Shown piece after piece: positions 25,791-35,573 of a stretch of 64,000 nt of DNA. Positions within the stretch are counted from its first letter, which is position 1. Each line of letters begins with the position of its first letter. Source of the DNA: DASQBT01 sp963746955 (GTDB lineage Bacteria; Pseudomonadota; Gammaproteobacteria; Burkholderiales; Thiobacillaceae). The notes beneath the pieces were generated by a model. It was not told where the DNA came from, searched no databases, and saw only the letters and a list, made by a program, of their open reading frames with translations. Made by a program: the position numbers and the translations under genes. The stretch spans positions 41,510-105,509 of the forward strand of contig CAVVDR010000027.1 of the NCBI GenBank assembly GCA_963746955.1, given 5' to 3'.

Positions 25791-26741
25791 ATGTCCGTAT
25801 TCACCAAAGTCAGTCCCGATGAAGCCCGGGCCTGGCTGAAAAATTATGTGCTGGGCGATCTTCTCGAGCTGAAGGGCATTTCCGACGGCATTGAGAACAC
25901 CAATTATTTCCTCACCACCGCCCATGGCCGTTATGTACTCACCCTGTTCGAAAAACTCTCGGAACAGGACCTGCCCTTCTTTGTCGGCCTCATGGCCCAT
26001 CTGTCCAACCATGGCGTCCCCTGTCCGCGCCCGGTGGCGGACCTGACCGATCACATGGTCGGGCACCTGAACGGCAAACCCGCGGTGATCGTCAGCCGCT
26101 TGCCAGGGATGCCGGTAAGCAACCCGACCCGTGCCCAATGCGCCCAGGTCGGCGAAGTACTGGCCGACCTTCACCTGAGCGGCCGTACCTTCCCCCTTTC
26201 CATGTCCAACCCACGGGGCACGCAATGGCGCGAAGACACGGCCCCCCGGGTCAGGCACCACCTGTCGCCGCAAAGAGCCGCGCTGCTGGACGAGGAGATG
26301 CGCTATCAAGCCCGCCACGCATTTGCCGATCTCCCGCAAAGCGTGGTTCACGCCGACCTGTTCCGCGACAATGTGCTGTTCGACGGCGACACTTTGGGCG
26401 GCGTCATCGATTTTTACTTTGCCTGCCAGGACATCCAGCTCTACGACGTGGCCATCGCGGTCAATGACTGGTGCATCGTCCCCGACGGTGAGCTCGACCC
26501 GGCTCGCTGCCTGGCCTTGCTCGCTGCGTATCACGCGCGCCGTCCCTTGAGCGCGCTGGAGCATGAGGCCTGGCCCACCATGCTGCGGCGTGCCGCGCTG
26601 CGCTTCTGGCTTTCGCGCCTCTTCGACCTGCATTTCCCCCGGCCCGGAGAACTGACCCATGCAAAGGACCCGGAACACTTTGCACGCATTCTGCAAAGCC
26701 GGGTCAAACACCACGATCAATTGCCCGCGCTATGGCCGTAA
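25791..26741 (+). CDS. thrB: Homoserine kinase, type II
   Basis: This 316-residue protein of the aminoglycoside-phosphotransferase fold phosphorylates homoserine in threonine synthesis. Motifs include GISDGIENTNYFL, the catalytic loop VVHADLFRDNVLFD and the metal-binding GVIDFYFA. It has no similarity to the GHMP-type ThrB of enterobacteria; this non-homologous type is standard in Betaproteobacteria and pseudomonads. The next gene starts inside its last codons. Confidence 0.94.
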   Translation: MSVFTKVSPDEARAWLKNYVLGDLLELKGISDGIENTNYFLTTAHGRYVLTLFEKLSEQDLPFFVGLMAHLSNHGVPCPRPVADLTDHMVGHLNGKPAVIVSRLPGMPVSNPTRAQCAQVGEVLADLHLSGRTFPLSMSNPRGTQWREDTAPRVRHHLSPQRAALLDEEMRYQARHAFADLPQSVVHADLFRDNVLFDGDTLGGVIDFYFACQDIQLYDVAIAVNDWCIVPDGELDPARCLALLAAYHARRPLSALEHEAWPTMLRRAALRFWLSRLFDLHFPRPGELTHAKDPEHFARILQSRVKHHDQLPALWP

Positions 26742-27484
26742 ACGAAGATCTACCCCGCAAACTGCCCGCCGCCGCCGGTCTGCAGTGGGTCACTGACGCT
26801 TTCAGGCTGTTTCGCAAGAACCCTCTGTTGTTGAGCGCCGCATTTGGCCTGTTCATGGGAGGCTTGCTGGCGGTCAGCCTGATCCCCGTTGCCGGTGCCG
26901 GTCTGACCGATATTCTGACTCCGTTGGGCGTGGCCGGCTTCATGGCCGCGTTTCGCGCTTTGGATGAGGACGAAGAGCTGGAATTGCCGCACTTCTTCAC
27001 GGGCTTTGTCAGCCGGCCTTTTCCCCTGGCCACGGTGGGCGCGCTCTACCTGGCCTGCGCGCTTATCATCGGCAAGATCATGGAACTGCTGGGCCTGGAT
27101 GCGAAGGGGATTATCGACGCCGCCCAACACGGTGACTCGGAGACACTTGTGACCCTGCTAGCACAGGGAGCCACCGCCCTGCTCGTTGGCCTGACGCTGC
27201 TGACTCCGGTCGTGATGGCCACCTGGCTGGCGCCCCCCCTGGTGCTGTTCGGCAATGCCCTGCCTCTGCAGGCACTCGGCATCAGCGTCAAGGCCTGCTG
27301 GCGCAACTGGCTGCCGCTGCTGGTCTATGGCGTGGTGTTGATTCCGGTCATGCTGGTGGCCGCGCTGATCCCCATGCTGCTCGGCATGCTGGTGGCGGGG
27401 CCCATTCTGTTCGGTTCCCTCTACACTGCCTATCAGGACATTTTCGCCGTGAGGAAGGATCAAGCCGGGGTCAATTTAGCGTAG
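26732..27484 (+). CDS. BPSS1780-family multi-pass membrane protein
   Basis: The 250-residue protein has a soluble start (LQWVTDAFRLFRKNPLLL) and about five hydrophobic segments, for example LMGGLLAVSLIPVAGAG-like, VGALYLACALIIG, and AALIPMLLGMLVAGP. It matches the uncharacterised BPSS1780 family, usually next to thrB. It overlaps thrB by 10 bases and its end overlaps the convergent uvrD end by 25 bases. Confidence 0.85.
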   Translation: MAVNEDLPRKLPAAAGLQWVTDAFRLFRKNPLLLSAAFGLFMGGLLAVSLIPVAGAGLTDILTPLGVAGFMAAFRALDEDEELELPHFFTGFVSRPFPLATVGALYLACALIIGKIMELLGLDAKGIIDAAQHGDSETLVTLLAQGATALLVGLTLLTPVVMATWLAPPLVLFGNALPLQALGISVKACWRNWLPLLVYGVVLIPVMLVAALIPMLLGMLVAGPILFGSLYTAYQDIFAVRKDQAGVNLA

Positions 27485-29646
27485 GCCAGCGCCAGCCACT
27501 TCACTCCCACGTCACGGAATTTCACCTGCACCCGGGTTTCTGCGCCACGCCCTTCCACATCCAGGATCACCCCGCTGCCAAATTTTGCGTGGGCCACGCT
27601 CTGGCCGATGCGAAAGCCGCTGTCGTTGTTGTGCCGCGGGGTCGGCGTGTAGTTTGGGGCTGCCCGGCCTTCACTCACACGCCGATTGAGGTTGAGCACC
27701 ACCCCGTCCGGCAGTTCAGACAGGAAACACGATGGAAAGCCGGGGCGCTCCCGGCCGTGCAGCATGCGCGACTGGGCATGGGTGAGATACAGCCGCCGGC
27801 GGGCGCGGGTGAGGGCAACATACATCAGCCGCCGTTCCTCTTCCAGGCCCGCTTTTTCGGCAAAACTCTGCTCGTGGGGAAACAGGCCCTCCTCCAGGCC
27901 GGTGATGAACACGCTGTGAAACTCCAGGCCCTTGGCCGCATGCACGGTCATCAGTTGCACCGCATCCTGGCCTGCATTGGCCTGGTTCTCGCCGGCTTCC
28001 AGCGACGCATGGGCAAGAAACGACGCCAGCACCGACTGGCCTTCGACGGACTCTACGCCGACCGGCTCTTTGTCCCCCTCGCCCGCTTGCGGGAGAGGGC
28101 CGGGGTGAGGGAGCACTTCCTGGTCCTGTTCGAACAACGCCGCTGCGTTCACCAGTTCGGCCAGGTTTTCCAGCCGGTCCGCGCCTTCCTTGTCGTTGCG
28201 GTAATACTCCGCAAGGCCGCTCGCCTCGATCAGATGTTCGATGGTTTCCGCCAGCGACAAACCCTCGGTCGCGCGCCGCAACTCGCCGATCAGTCCGACA
28301 AAACCGAGCAGCTTGCCGCCCTGGCTGACCGACGCCTGCCACAGGCTGGCATTGACCGAACGCGCCGCGACTTGCAGCATCTCCAGGGTGCGCGCGCCGA
28401 TGCCGCGCGCGGGAAAATTGACCACCCGCAGAAACGAACCGTCGTCGTCCGGATTGGCCATCAGACGCAGGTAAGCCAGCGCGTGCTTCACTTCCTGGCG
28501 CTCGAAAAAGCGCAGCCCGCCATACACCCGGTAAGCCACCCCGGCCGTGAACAAGGCATGTTCGATCACACGCGACTGGGCATTGGAGCGGTACAGCACC
28601 GCCATCTCAGACAAGGCCGCGCCTTCACGATTAAGCTGCTTCACCTCGTCCACTACAAAGGCCGCTTCTTCCTGATCGGTGTAGCCTTCGAACACGCGCA
28701 GCTTTTCGCCCTCGCCTTCCGCAGTCCACAGATTCTTCCCCAAACGTTCGCGGTTCTGTGCGATGAGCGCATTGGCCGCATCCAAAATGTGGCCGTGGCT
28801 GCGGTAGTTCTGCTCCAGCTTGATTACCCGGCCATGGGCGTATTCGCGCTCGAACTCCTGCATGTTTCCGGTGTGTGCGCCGCGGAATGCGTAGATCGAC
28901 TGGTCGTCGTCGCCGACCGCGAACAGCACGCTGTCCGGCCCGGCGAACAGCTTCAGCCATCGGTATTGCAGCTTGTTGGTATCCTGGAACTCGTCGATCA
29001 GAATGTGCCGGAATCGGCTTTGATAATGATTGCGCAGCAGTTCATTGCGGCTCATCAATTCGTAGGAGCGCAGCAGCAGCTCGGCGAAATCAACCACCCC
29101 CTCGCGCTGGCACTGCTCGTCATAAGCGGCGTAAAACTCGTTCAGGCGCTGGGAGAATCCGTCATAGGCCTCGGTATCCTGCGCCCGCAGCCCGGCCTCC
29201 TTGGCCGCGTTGATCCACCATTGCACCTTCTTCGGCTCGTATTTTTCCGTATCGACATTCAAGCCCTTGAGCAGCCGCTTGATCGCCGATTGCTGGTCCT
29301 GCGAATCGAGAATCTGGAAAGTCTGCGGCAGCGCGGCGTCGCGGTAGTGGGTGCGCAGCAGCCGGTTCGCAAGGCCGTGAAAAGTGCCCACCCACATGCC
29401 ACGCGTATTGATAGTCATCATGGCGGATAGGCGCGTCAGCATCTCCTTCGCCGCCTTGTTGGTGAAGGTCACTGCCAGCACCCCAAGCGGGCTCACCTGC
29501 CCGGTCTGGATCAGCCAGGCGATCCGCGTCGTCAGCACCCGCGTCTTGCCCGAACCCGCCCCCGCCAGAATCAGCGCAGACTCATGCGGCAAGGTCACCG
29601 CCGCCTTCTGCTCAGGATTCAGGCGGTCCAACAGCGCATCGGTCAT
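27460..29646 (-). CDS. uvrD: DNA helicase II (UvrD)
   Basis: This 728-residue SF1A helicase unwinds DNA in mismatch and excision repair. Motifs are the Q motif with LNPEQKAAV, Walker A AGAGSGKTRVLTTRI, TFTNKAAKEM, DEFQDTN, GDDDQSIYAFRGA, QNYRS, and TVHAAKGLEF. The C-terminus ends in the usual Tudor-like RNA polymerase-binding fold (HAKFGSGVILDVEG). The ATG at 29646 is chosen over one 33 bases upstream because MTDALLDRLNPEQ is the family start. A REP-like repeat is inserted in frame around residues 511-525, in the variable 2B/linker region. Confidence 0.95.
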   Translation of the reverse strand: MTDALLDRLNPEQKAAVTLPHESALILAGAGSGKTRVLTTRIAWLIQTGQVSPLGVLAVTFTNKAAKEMLTRLSAMMTINTRGMWVGTFHGLANRLLRTHYRDAALPQTFQILDSQDQQSAIKRLLKGLNVDTEKYEPKKVQWWINAAKEAGLRAQDTEAYDGFSQRLNEFYAAYDEQCQREGVVDFAELLLRSYELMSRNELLRNHYQSRFRHILIDEFQDTNKLQYRWLKLFAGPDSVLFAVGDDDQSIYAFRGAHTGNMQEFEREYAHGRVIKLEQNYRSHGHILDAANALIAQNRERLGKNLWTAEGEGEKLRVFEGYTDQEEAAFVVDEVKQLNREGAALSEMAVLYRSNAQSRVIEHALFTAGVAYRVYGGLRFFERQEVKHALAYLRLMANPDDDGSFLRVVNFPARGIGARTLEMLQVAARSVNASLWQASVSQGGKLLGFVGLIGELRRATEGLSLAETIEHLIEASGLAEYYRNDKEGADRLENLAELVNAAALFEQDQEVLPHPGPLPQAGEGDKEPVGVESVEGQSVLASFLAHASLEAGENQANAGQDAVQLMTVHAAKGLEFHSVFITGLEEGLFPHEQSFAEKAGLEEERRLMYVALTRARRRLYLTHAQSRMLHGRERPGFPSCFLSELPDGVVLNLNRRVSEGRAAPNYTPTPRHNNDSGFRIGQSVAHAKFGSGVILDVEGRGAETRVQVKFRDVGVKWLALAYAKLTPA
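28073..28114. repeat. REP-like palindromic repeat inside uvrD
   Basis: The plus strand reads CCCTCGCCCGCTTGCGGGAG and then AGGGCCGGGGTGAGGG. This is the common extragenic hairpin element with arms CCCGC/GCGGG and a GTGAGGG tail. Here it lies inside a coding region and is translated in uvrD as LPHPGPLPQAGEGDK. Related copies are at 29701 and 39001. Confidence 0.8.
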
Positions 29647-29700
29647 CGGGATAAAATGCGGGTCAACATCAAGCCGCAATTATACGACCCGCCCCATTTT

Positions 29701-29743
29701 CCCCCTTCCCCTTTCAAGGGTGAGAGGGCCAGGGTGAGGGGGC
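29701..29743. repeat. REP-like palindromic repeat upstream of the MoaD-like gene
   Basis: Sequence of the type CCCCTTTCAAGGG followed by TGAGAGGGCCAGGGTGAGGG, the same layout as the repeat inside uvrD. It fills the space between the divergent uvrD and MoaD-like genes. Confidence 0.65.
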
Positions 29744-29764
29744 TAAATCTTGAAAGAACCCAAC

Positions 29765-30010
29765 ATGAAAATCAGCATTCTCTACTTCGGCCGCCTGGTG
29801 GACGTGGCCGGCGTCGGCAACGAAAACCTCGACCTGCCCCCCGCCATCAACACCACGGAAAAACTCCTCAAGCTGCTGTCCATGCGCGGCAAGAACTGGA
29901 AGCTCGCAGTGCACGACAACCCCAAACTGCGCATCACCGTCAACAAGCAGATTCTGGATGGCAGCGCGGAGTTGAAGGAGGGAGATGAAGTGGCGCTGGT
30001 GGCGTTTTAA
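29765..30010 (+). CDS. MoaD/ThiS-like ubiquitin-fold protein without C-terminal Gly-Gly
   Basis: The 81-residue protein starts MKISILYFGRLVDVAG, typical of MoaD, the sulfur carrier of molybdopterin synthase, and has the core LPPAINTTEKLLKLL and ITVNKQILDGSAEL. MoaD and ThiS need a terminal Gly-Gly that is adenylated and thiocarboxylated; this protein ends DEVALVAF, just where the ...PPVAGG tail should follow. It therefore lacks the carrier residues unless a frameshift removed them. The ATG at 29765 is chosen over one 15 bases upstream. No moaE is adjacent. A partial second copy lies at 30862-31062. Confidence 0.7.
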   Translation: MKISILYFGRLVDVAGVGNENLDLPPAINTTEKLLKLLSMRGKNWKLAVHDNPKLRITVNKQILDGSAELKEGDEVALVAF

Positions 30011-30103
30011 GCTTGTGTGCCGCTGTGCCAGTCCGGCATCAGCACCTGCTCGACCCGGCCATTCAAAATTGGAGTCAGGCATAGCCAACCTGGGGGCGTT
30101 GTG

Positions 30104-30134
30104 CTAAATTCTGGTCAGACTGGTCAGCATTTAG
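30104..30134. promoter_or_regulatory. Probable autoregulatory operator of the toxin-antitoxin pair
   Basis: A direct repeat of CTGGTCAGa/c (30111-30119 and 30120-30128) is flanked by inverted CTAAAT (30104-30109) and ATTTAG (30129-30134). It ends 10 bases before the antitoxin ATG, where Phd-type antitoxins bind to repress their own operon. Function is inferred from position and symmetry. Confidence 0.5.
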
Positions 30135-30144
30135 TGAGGACATC

Positions 30145-30396
30145 ATGCAAAGCGAATGGCAACTGCAAGAAGCAAAAGGCAACTTGAGCCAGCTCATCAA
30201 ACGGGCGGCGGGCGGTGACGCCCAGGTGGTCACCGTACACGGCAAGCCGACGGCAGTGGTGGTTTCGGCGGAAGAATACGCCCGGCTCACCCGCCGCCGG
30301 GGCAAGCTCTCCACCGCGCTGCTGCGCCCCGACCTCGCAGCCGAAGACCTGGACATTTCTCGCAGCCGCGACACCGGACGCAACATCGAACTGTGA
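30145..30396 (+). CDS. Phd/YefM-family antitoxin
   Basis: The 83-residue protein has the Phd/YefM DNA-binding fold: WQLQEAKGNLSQLIKRA, TVHGKPTAVVVSAEEYARL. The C-terminal part (ALLRPDLAAEDLDISRSRD) would wrap and block the toxin. Its stop overlaps the toxin start (GTGA), as expected for a coupled toxin-antitoxin operon. Confidence 0.92.
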   Translation: MQSEWQLQEAKGNLSQLIKRAAGGDAQVVTVHGKPTAVVVSAEEYARLTRRRGKLSTALLRPDLAAEDLDISRSRDTGRNIEL

Positions 30397-30815
30397 GCTG
30401 GCTTCTGGACACCTGCGCGCTGTCCGAATATGCCAAGAAAGCCCCCTCGACGGAAGTGATCACCTGGCTGGACGAGCAGGACGAAGCCAGCCTGTTCATC
30501 AGCGTCATCAGCCTGGGGGAGATCGAAAAAGGCATCCTCAAGCTGCGCGCCAGCGACCCGCGCCGCAGCCAGAAACTCACCGCCTGGCTGGGCAAGTTGG
30601 AGCAGCGTTTCGCCGGACGCATCCTGCCGCTCGATGCCGCCGCGCTCCACGTTTGGGCACAAATCGCCGCACATTCGGAGTTGGCCGGGCAGCCCCTGCC
30701 AGTGATGGACGGCCTGCTCATGGCCACCGCCCAATGCCACGGCCTCACCGTGGTCACCCGCAACGTGCAGGATTTCGCGCCATACCCGCAAGTCTTCAAC
30801 CCTTGGGCGCTGTAA
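30393..30815 (+). CDS. VapC-like PIN-domain toxin ribonuclease
   Basis: The 140-residue PIN-domain protein carries the four acidic residues of the metal site: Asp in WLLDTCALSEY, Glu in ISLGEIEKGI, Asp in VMDGLLMATA, and Asp in TRNVQDF. VapC toxins cleave tRNA or rRNA. It starts with GTG overlapping the antitoxin stop. It pairs with a Phd-type rather than VapB-type antitoxin, a common mix. The module sits between two MoaD-like copies. Confidence 0.92.
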   Translation: MSWLLDTCALSEYAKKAPSTEVITWLDEQDEASLFISVISLGEIEKGILKLRASDPRRSQKLTAWLGKLEQRFAGRILPLDAAALHVWAQIAAHSELAGQPLPVMDGLLMATAQCHGLTVVTRNVQDFAPYPQVFNPWAL

Positions 30816-30861
30816 ACGCAATATCCCAAAGAATCGCGCAGGCTGCGATATCAATGTAACT

Positions 30862-31062
30862 GGCGTCGGCAACGAAAACCTCGACCTGCCCCCTGCCATC
30901 AACACTACGGAAAAACTTCTCAAGCTGCTCTCCATGCGCGGCAAGAACTGGAAGCTGGCCGTGCACGACAATCCCAAACTGCGCATCACGGTCAACAAGC
31001 AAATTCTGGACGGCAGCGCGGAATTGAATGACGGCGATGAGGTGGGGTTGGTGGCGTTTTAG
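30862..31062 (+). pseudogene. Partial second copy of the MoaD-like gene
   Basis: These 201 bases align without gaps to 29810-30010, the last 66 codons of the MoaD-like gene, and differ at about 19 positions (roughly 91% identical by hand count). Most differences are in third codon positions, so the copy diverged while still coding. It lacks the first 15 codons and has no good start. It also ends without Gly-Gly (GDEVGLVAF). Confidence 0.85.
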
Positions 31063-31178
31063 ACCTGTCCGTCCGGGCTGGCTAATCCCCATATCGCCAA
31101 GAATCTCCCTGAAACGCTCCAGGAAGTGGTGCTGCCCCATTTGGCTCCAAAATCTACTCCAATGCCAACCGACAGGCG

Positions 31179-34100
31179 TCAAGCCGCCCACTTCCTGCCA
31201 TGACTCGCATAGTCGAGCATCAGGTAAAACACGTTGTCGCATTTCTCCCGGAATAGCACGCGGTCGTAGCTTTCCGGCAGCTTGCTATCCAGCACTTTCT
31301 CGACGGCGGAGCGTACCATTTTCTTGGTCTGCGTATCTTTATACCAATCCCGCACCAGCACCGTGGGATGTTCTTCCAGCAAACGATGCAGTAGCGACTT
31401 GGCCGCAAGCTTGACACTCTGCGTTTCCACTTGCGTCATCTTGTCTTTTTTCAGTAGGTCAAACAGCTCAAGTTCGTCCTCCGTCAGACCCTCGCGGATG
31501 TGGCGTTCATCCTCCGCGCGCAAATCCTCGGCGAACTTCATCAGGTCTTCGTAATAGTTCTCAGTGGAGGAGCCGCCTGAATTGTAGGCATCGATGATCT
31601 CCTGCAACCGCTGCGCAAAGTCGGTACGCGTCGCGTTTTGTTGCAGCATCAGCTCCAGCTTGTGTTGCAGGAAGGCGCGCAGGTCGGCGATCTCGATGTT
31701 CTTGTAGGTCGCCTGCTTGAATTCCTCGCGCAGCTTGTCGAAGTTGATCTTGCTAAAGGCTCAGACCTTGCCCTTTAGATCATCTGGTATTCCGCGCTGT
31801 GCTGCCGCGTCTTGAAGGCCTCGGCCTCGTTCACTACCACGCTCTCGTCGAGCAGCTCCGCTATCTTCAGGCTTACCGCCTCGATGTCCTTCTGTTCGAT
31901 CAGGCTGTCTATCACGCCGCGCAGATACTGAAACACCGCCACCTCGCGCGCCTTGCCGCGCCCGAGCACATCCGGCTTGCAGGCTTCATACAGCGAAGTG
32001 ATGGTGTTCTCGTAAACGTTGAACGATTTGCGCCACTCATCGTTCGCCAGCAAGGTGTTGGCGAACACGTTGAACCGACCCAGCTTCTCGAACACGTCGT
32101 TGCCGCTCAGGACCTCGCGCAACGGTACTTTCTTCTCCTGGCAGAACACCAGCCCCTGTTCAATGGCATCGTCCAGCAGCTTGAACAGCTCTGACTTCTC
32201 GCGCACCGGCGCTTCATCTTGCTCGTTCTGCCCCTGCGCATAATCCTTCAGCGCCAGCTTCATATTGCGGAACACGTTGTAGAAATCCAGGATCTCGCCG
32301 TTCTTCATCTCGAGCCCGTTGATCTTCCGCGACGTCACGCGGTTGGCGCGCGCAATGGTCTGCATCAGCGTATGCCCCTGCATGGGCTTGTCGAGGTACA
32401 GCGTCGAAAGCGTGGGCGCATCGAAGCCCGTCAGCCACATCGCGCAAACAAACACCAGTTGCAGCGGATCACCCTCATCCTTGAAGTTGCATTCGATATC
32501 GTGGCCGTGCTCGTCCAGTTTGTTGATGCGCGCACGGTGCGGCCTGATGTCCAGCCCCCGGTCGGCAAACTTCTTCTCCTCGTCGCCCTCCTCGCTGATG
32601 ACCACCGCCATCTCCACCGAGCGCATGTAATCCACAATCTGGCCCAGCCGCCGCTTCTCGATCTCGTTGGCAGTCTGGCCGATGATGCCCTTCAGCTTCC
32701 TGATCTCCTTCTTCCACAGGTCCTGCACCTTGTCGCACATCTTCACTGCGGTGTATTTGTCCACCGCCACCACCAGCCCCTTGCCCAGGTAGCCGCGCCG
32801 GGGAAAATGGTAGACGATGTCCTGCGCAATCTTGTCCAGCCTGTCGTCGCGCGTGATGACCTCCAGCTCAGAGGCGAATTTCTTCTCCAGCTTGGCCTGC
32901 TGCGCCTCGTCCAGGTTCTCGTCCTCCAGCAGCTCGTAGAATTCCGCGCTCAGGTTCTCATTTTGGTTTCTGATCTCCGGCACGCGCTTTTCGTAAAACA
33001 GCGGCACTGTCGCGCCGTCGTCCATGGACTGCTGGAAGTTGTATTCCGAAACGTAATCGCCGAACCACGCATTGGTCTTGCGCTCGCGCCCCAGCAACGG
33101 CGTGCCGGTGAAAGCCAGATACTGTGCATTTGGCAGACCGTTGCGCATGATCTCCGCCAGCGAATTGTATGCGTGCGGTGCGCCTCGTCACGATATGATG
33201 ATGTCGATGCCCTTGGACAGCAGCGGGTAAGCCTGCCCTTTCCAGCGAAATTTCTGGATCAGCGTGAACACCAGCCGCTTGTTCTGCCGAGGAACGACGC
33301 ATCTCCTGCTGTTCCTGGGTTGCGCGGCCTCGCTCGCTACCGTACGAGAGTTCAGGAAGTTGCGGTAAATCTGCCCGTCCAGATCATCGCGGTCGGTCAC
33401 CACCACAAAGGTGAAATTGCCGTTCTGTTTACGGAAGATCTTCCGCGCATTAAAAATCATCGAGAAGCTCTTGCCCGAGCCCTGCGTGTGCCAGAACACA
33501 CCCAGCTTGCCCGCCAGTTCCTCGCGATTGAGGAAACGTCATAGGCACGGTTCACGCCGAGGAATTGTGGTTCTGCGCGATGATCATCAAATGTCCTTGA
33601 GCAGAGAATGAAATTCTCCACGTTGTGCATCAGCCTGTGCCGGGGCAGCAAGCCCTCGATCACGCCCTCAAGGCTGGTGCCCTGCTCGCGGATCGCGGCG
33701 CGGTCGATCTTCTGCTTTTCGTCATCCGCGCGCAGCCAGTTGAAGAAATGCTCCCACTCCGCCGTGATGCTGCCCACTTTGGTCTCGATGGCGTTGGACA
33801 ACACGCAGAAAGCGTTGGTCAGGAAGAGTTGCGGTATCTCCGTCTTGTAGGTGGTCAGGTTGTCGTCGTATGCATTGCGCAATTTCTCCATTCGGTTCTT
33901 CAGCTCGATGAACAGGGATGCCATTGAGGAAGAGCGGCACGTCCGGCCTGCAATCCGCGCTCGTCCTTGATAAAAGTCGTGACGGCAGGTAGCGGTTATT
34001 TTCGAGCGTGTTGAAATCCAGCAGCCGGACAGTTCCTGCTGCCGCACGCCCTGCGCATCGTCGAATTCCACCGGAATGCCGTCGCGCAACAGGCCATAGA

Positions 34101-34377
34101 TCTCCCGGTTCGCGGCGATCAGTGTCATCGCCTGCCGCCGGTCGAACAATTTTTCCAGCGCATCCTCGATGGCTGTTTGCGGGATGCCCTTGTTCAGGCG
34201 GATGGCCGCTTCCCGCACCCGGTCTGCCAGAATTACGTCGCGCTTGTTGGCCCGGTTTGATCCGTTTCAGGTCTTCCGAATTTTCCTTAAATCGGTCCAG
34301 CACATCAAAGTCGTAAGATGTTGAAGCTTCTGCACCATGGCCTGCTCGAGCTGGTCTTCGGAAATGAAGTTAGGCAT
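31179..34377 (-). pseudogene. hsdR: Type I restriction enzyme R subunit, broken by many frameshifts
   Basis: Fragments in several frames together spell a full HsdR, the ATP-dependent translocase and nuclease of a type I system. The ATG at 34377 gives MPNFISEDQLEQAM. Then come REAAIRLNKGIPQTAIEDAL (frame ending 33457), HTQGSGKSFSMIF (33188-33499), LAFTGTPLLGRERKTNAW through the long helicase part (31775-33148), and the C-terminal LMLDYASHGRKWAA ending at 31179. Frame changes occur near 34300, 34000, 33950, 33570, 33500, 33300, 33150 and 31770. At least six lesions make it non-functional as read, unless they are sequencing errors. Confidence 0.88.
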
Positions 34378-34456
34378 CGGGATTCAATGGCTTACACGTC
34401 AAGGCGCCGAAAGATTTAAGTTACCCGCCAATTTAGTTAAAGCAAAACGATTTCCG

Positions 34457-35573
34457 TTAACTAACGAACAGGCGTAGGTAACGAGCGAACGAATAGGCCC
34501 GCCCCCGCTGTTGCCCGGTGATTTCTTTCAGCATCCCCAGCCGTTCGAAATCCCGTGATTAAGGCGTTTGCTGTCGGCGTGCTGACCGACAGGGCCGTTT
34601 CAATATCGGCCGCCGAAACTACGGGCTTGCGATACAACAGGTTCAGCAAGGCCCGGCCATTGACCGCCCGCTTGCCCAGCTCCAGCACTGCATGTTCAAC
34701 CTCGGTACGCATCACCAGCACTTGCCGGAAAACGTCACGCCCCTTGGTCTCCATTTCCGTCACGCCTTGCAGAAAAAACCGCACCCTGTGAATCAGGTCG
34801 TTCGACACCCGCACCCGCATCAGCGCGTCATAAAGCTGGCCCGTTTCCCCTCGAAAAAATTGTCAAATACAACGAAGGTTCGCCAGCATACATGTCTGAC
34901 CGTCCAGCGAATCATAGCGCCCGAGACGGCCAGTGCCGTCCAGACACTGGATGTCTCGAACTGGTAATGGCTCGCCATCCGGATCAGGTGCGGCACCACG
35001 ATCTCTTCGTTGTGCCAGAACGCCTCCAGGTCGCTCATCATGTCCGCCACGCCGTCCGGGTGCGGCGGGATGAACACCGCATCGGCCAGGCTGGAACCGC
35101 CAATCCAGTTCTGGCTGGCGCGAAATTCACCAGGCTGCCTGTGCTCGCCGCGCACCCCGCGCAGCAGAATTTCGTGGGTCTGTTTCAACAGCCGGTTCGA
35201 CAGCGGCAAACGCTTCAACTCGGCGATGGACGTATTACCGCCTCGATATAATTGCGCACCTCGCGCCAGTCGTCGCGTTTCTCCGGCAGAATCTGCTCCT
35301 CCGCATCAGCGTTTCGTCGATGCCGGTCTGCGTGCCCTCGATCCGGCTCGATGTCTGCGCCTCCTTGACCACATGCATTTCGATGAACAAGTCGATGTCC
35401 GGCTCGATCGGCGAAAAGGCGTTCAACTCGCCCAGCGCCCGGTTGGCCGACTCCAGCAAGGTATTGATGGCTGCGTCTTCCCACACCCACTCATGGTTCA
35501 CCGGCACCGGCTCGAAGCTCTTGTACTGGTAGCGCTGCCGCCACACACCCGCTTTGAAAGTTTCAAACTTCAT
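34457..35573 (-). pseudogene. Fic-family protein gene, broken
   Basis: The N-terminal segment (MKFETFKAGVWRQRYQYKSF, VKEAQTSSRIEGTQTGIDE) is the Fic/DUF4172-type start, where the SSRIEGT motif is an AMPylation-inhibiting helix. The frame changes near 35240. The middle frame (34820-35218) has NWIGGSSLADAVFIPPHPD and ASHYQFET but then loses frame exactly where the catalytic HPFxDGNGR should be. The C-terminal winged-helix part is at 34461-34820, and a last shift restores an ending at 34457. The gene lies between hsdS and hsdR, a frequent place for fic in type I loci. Confidence 0.8.

Noticed and set aside
27589..29430. 613-codon plus-strand frame opposite uvrD
   Set aside because: uvrD on the other strand carries every helicase motif; this is a GC-driven shadow.
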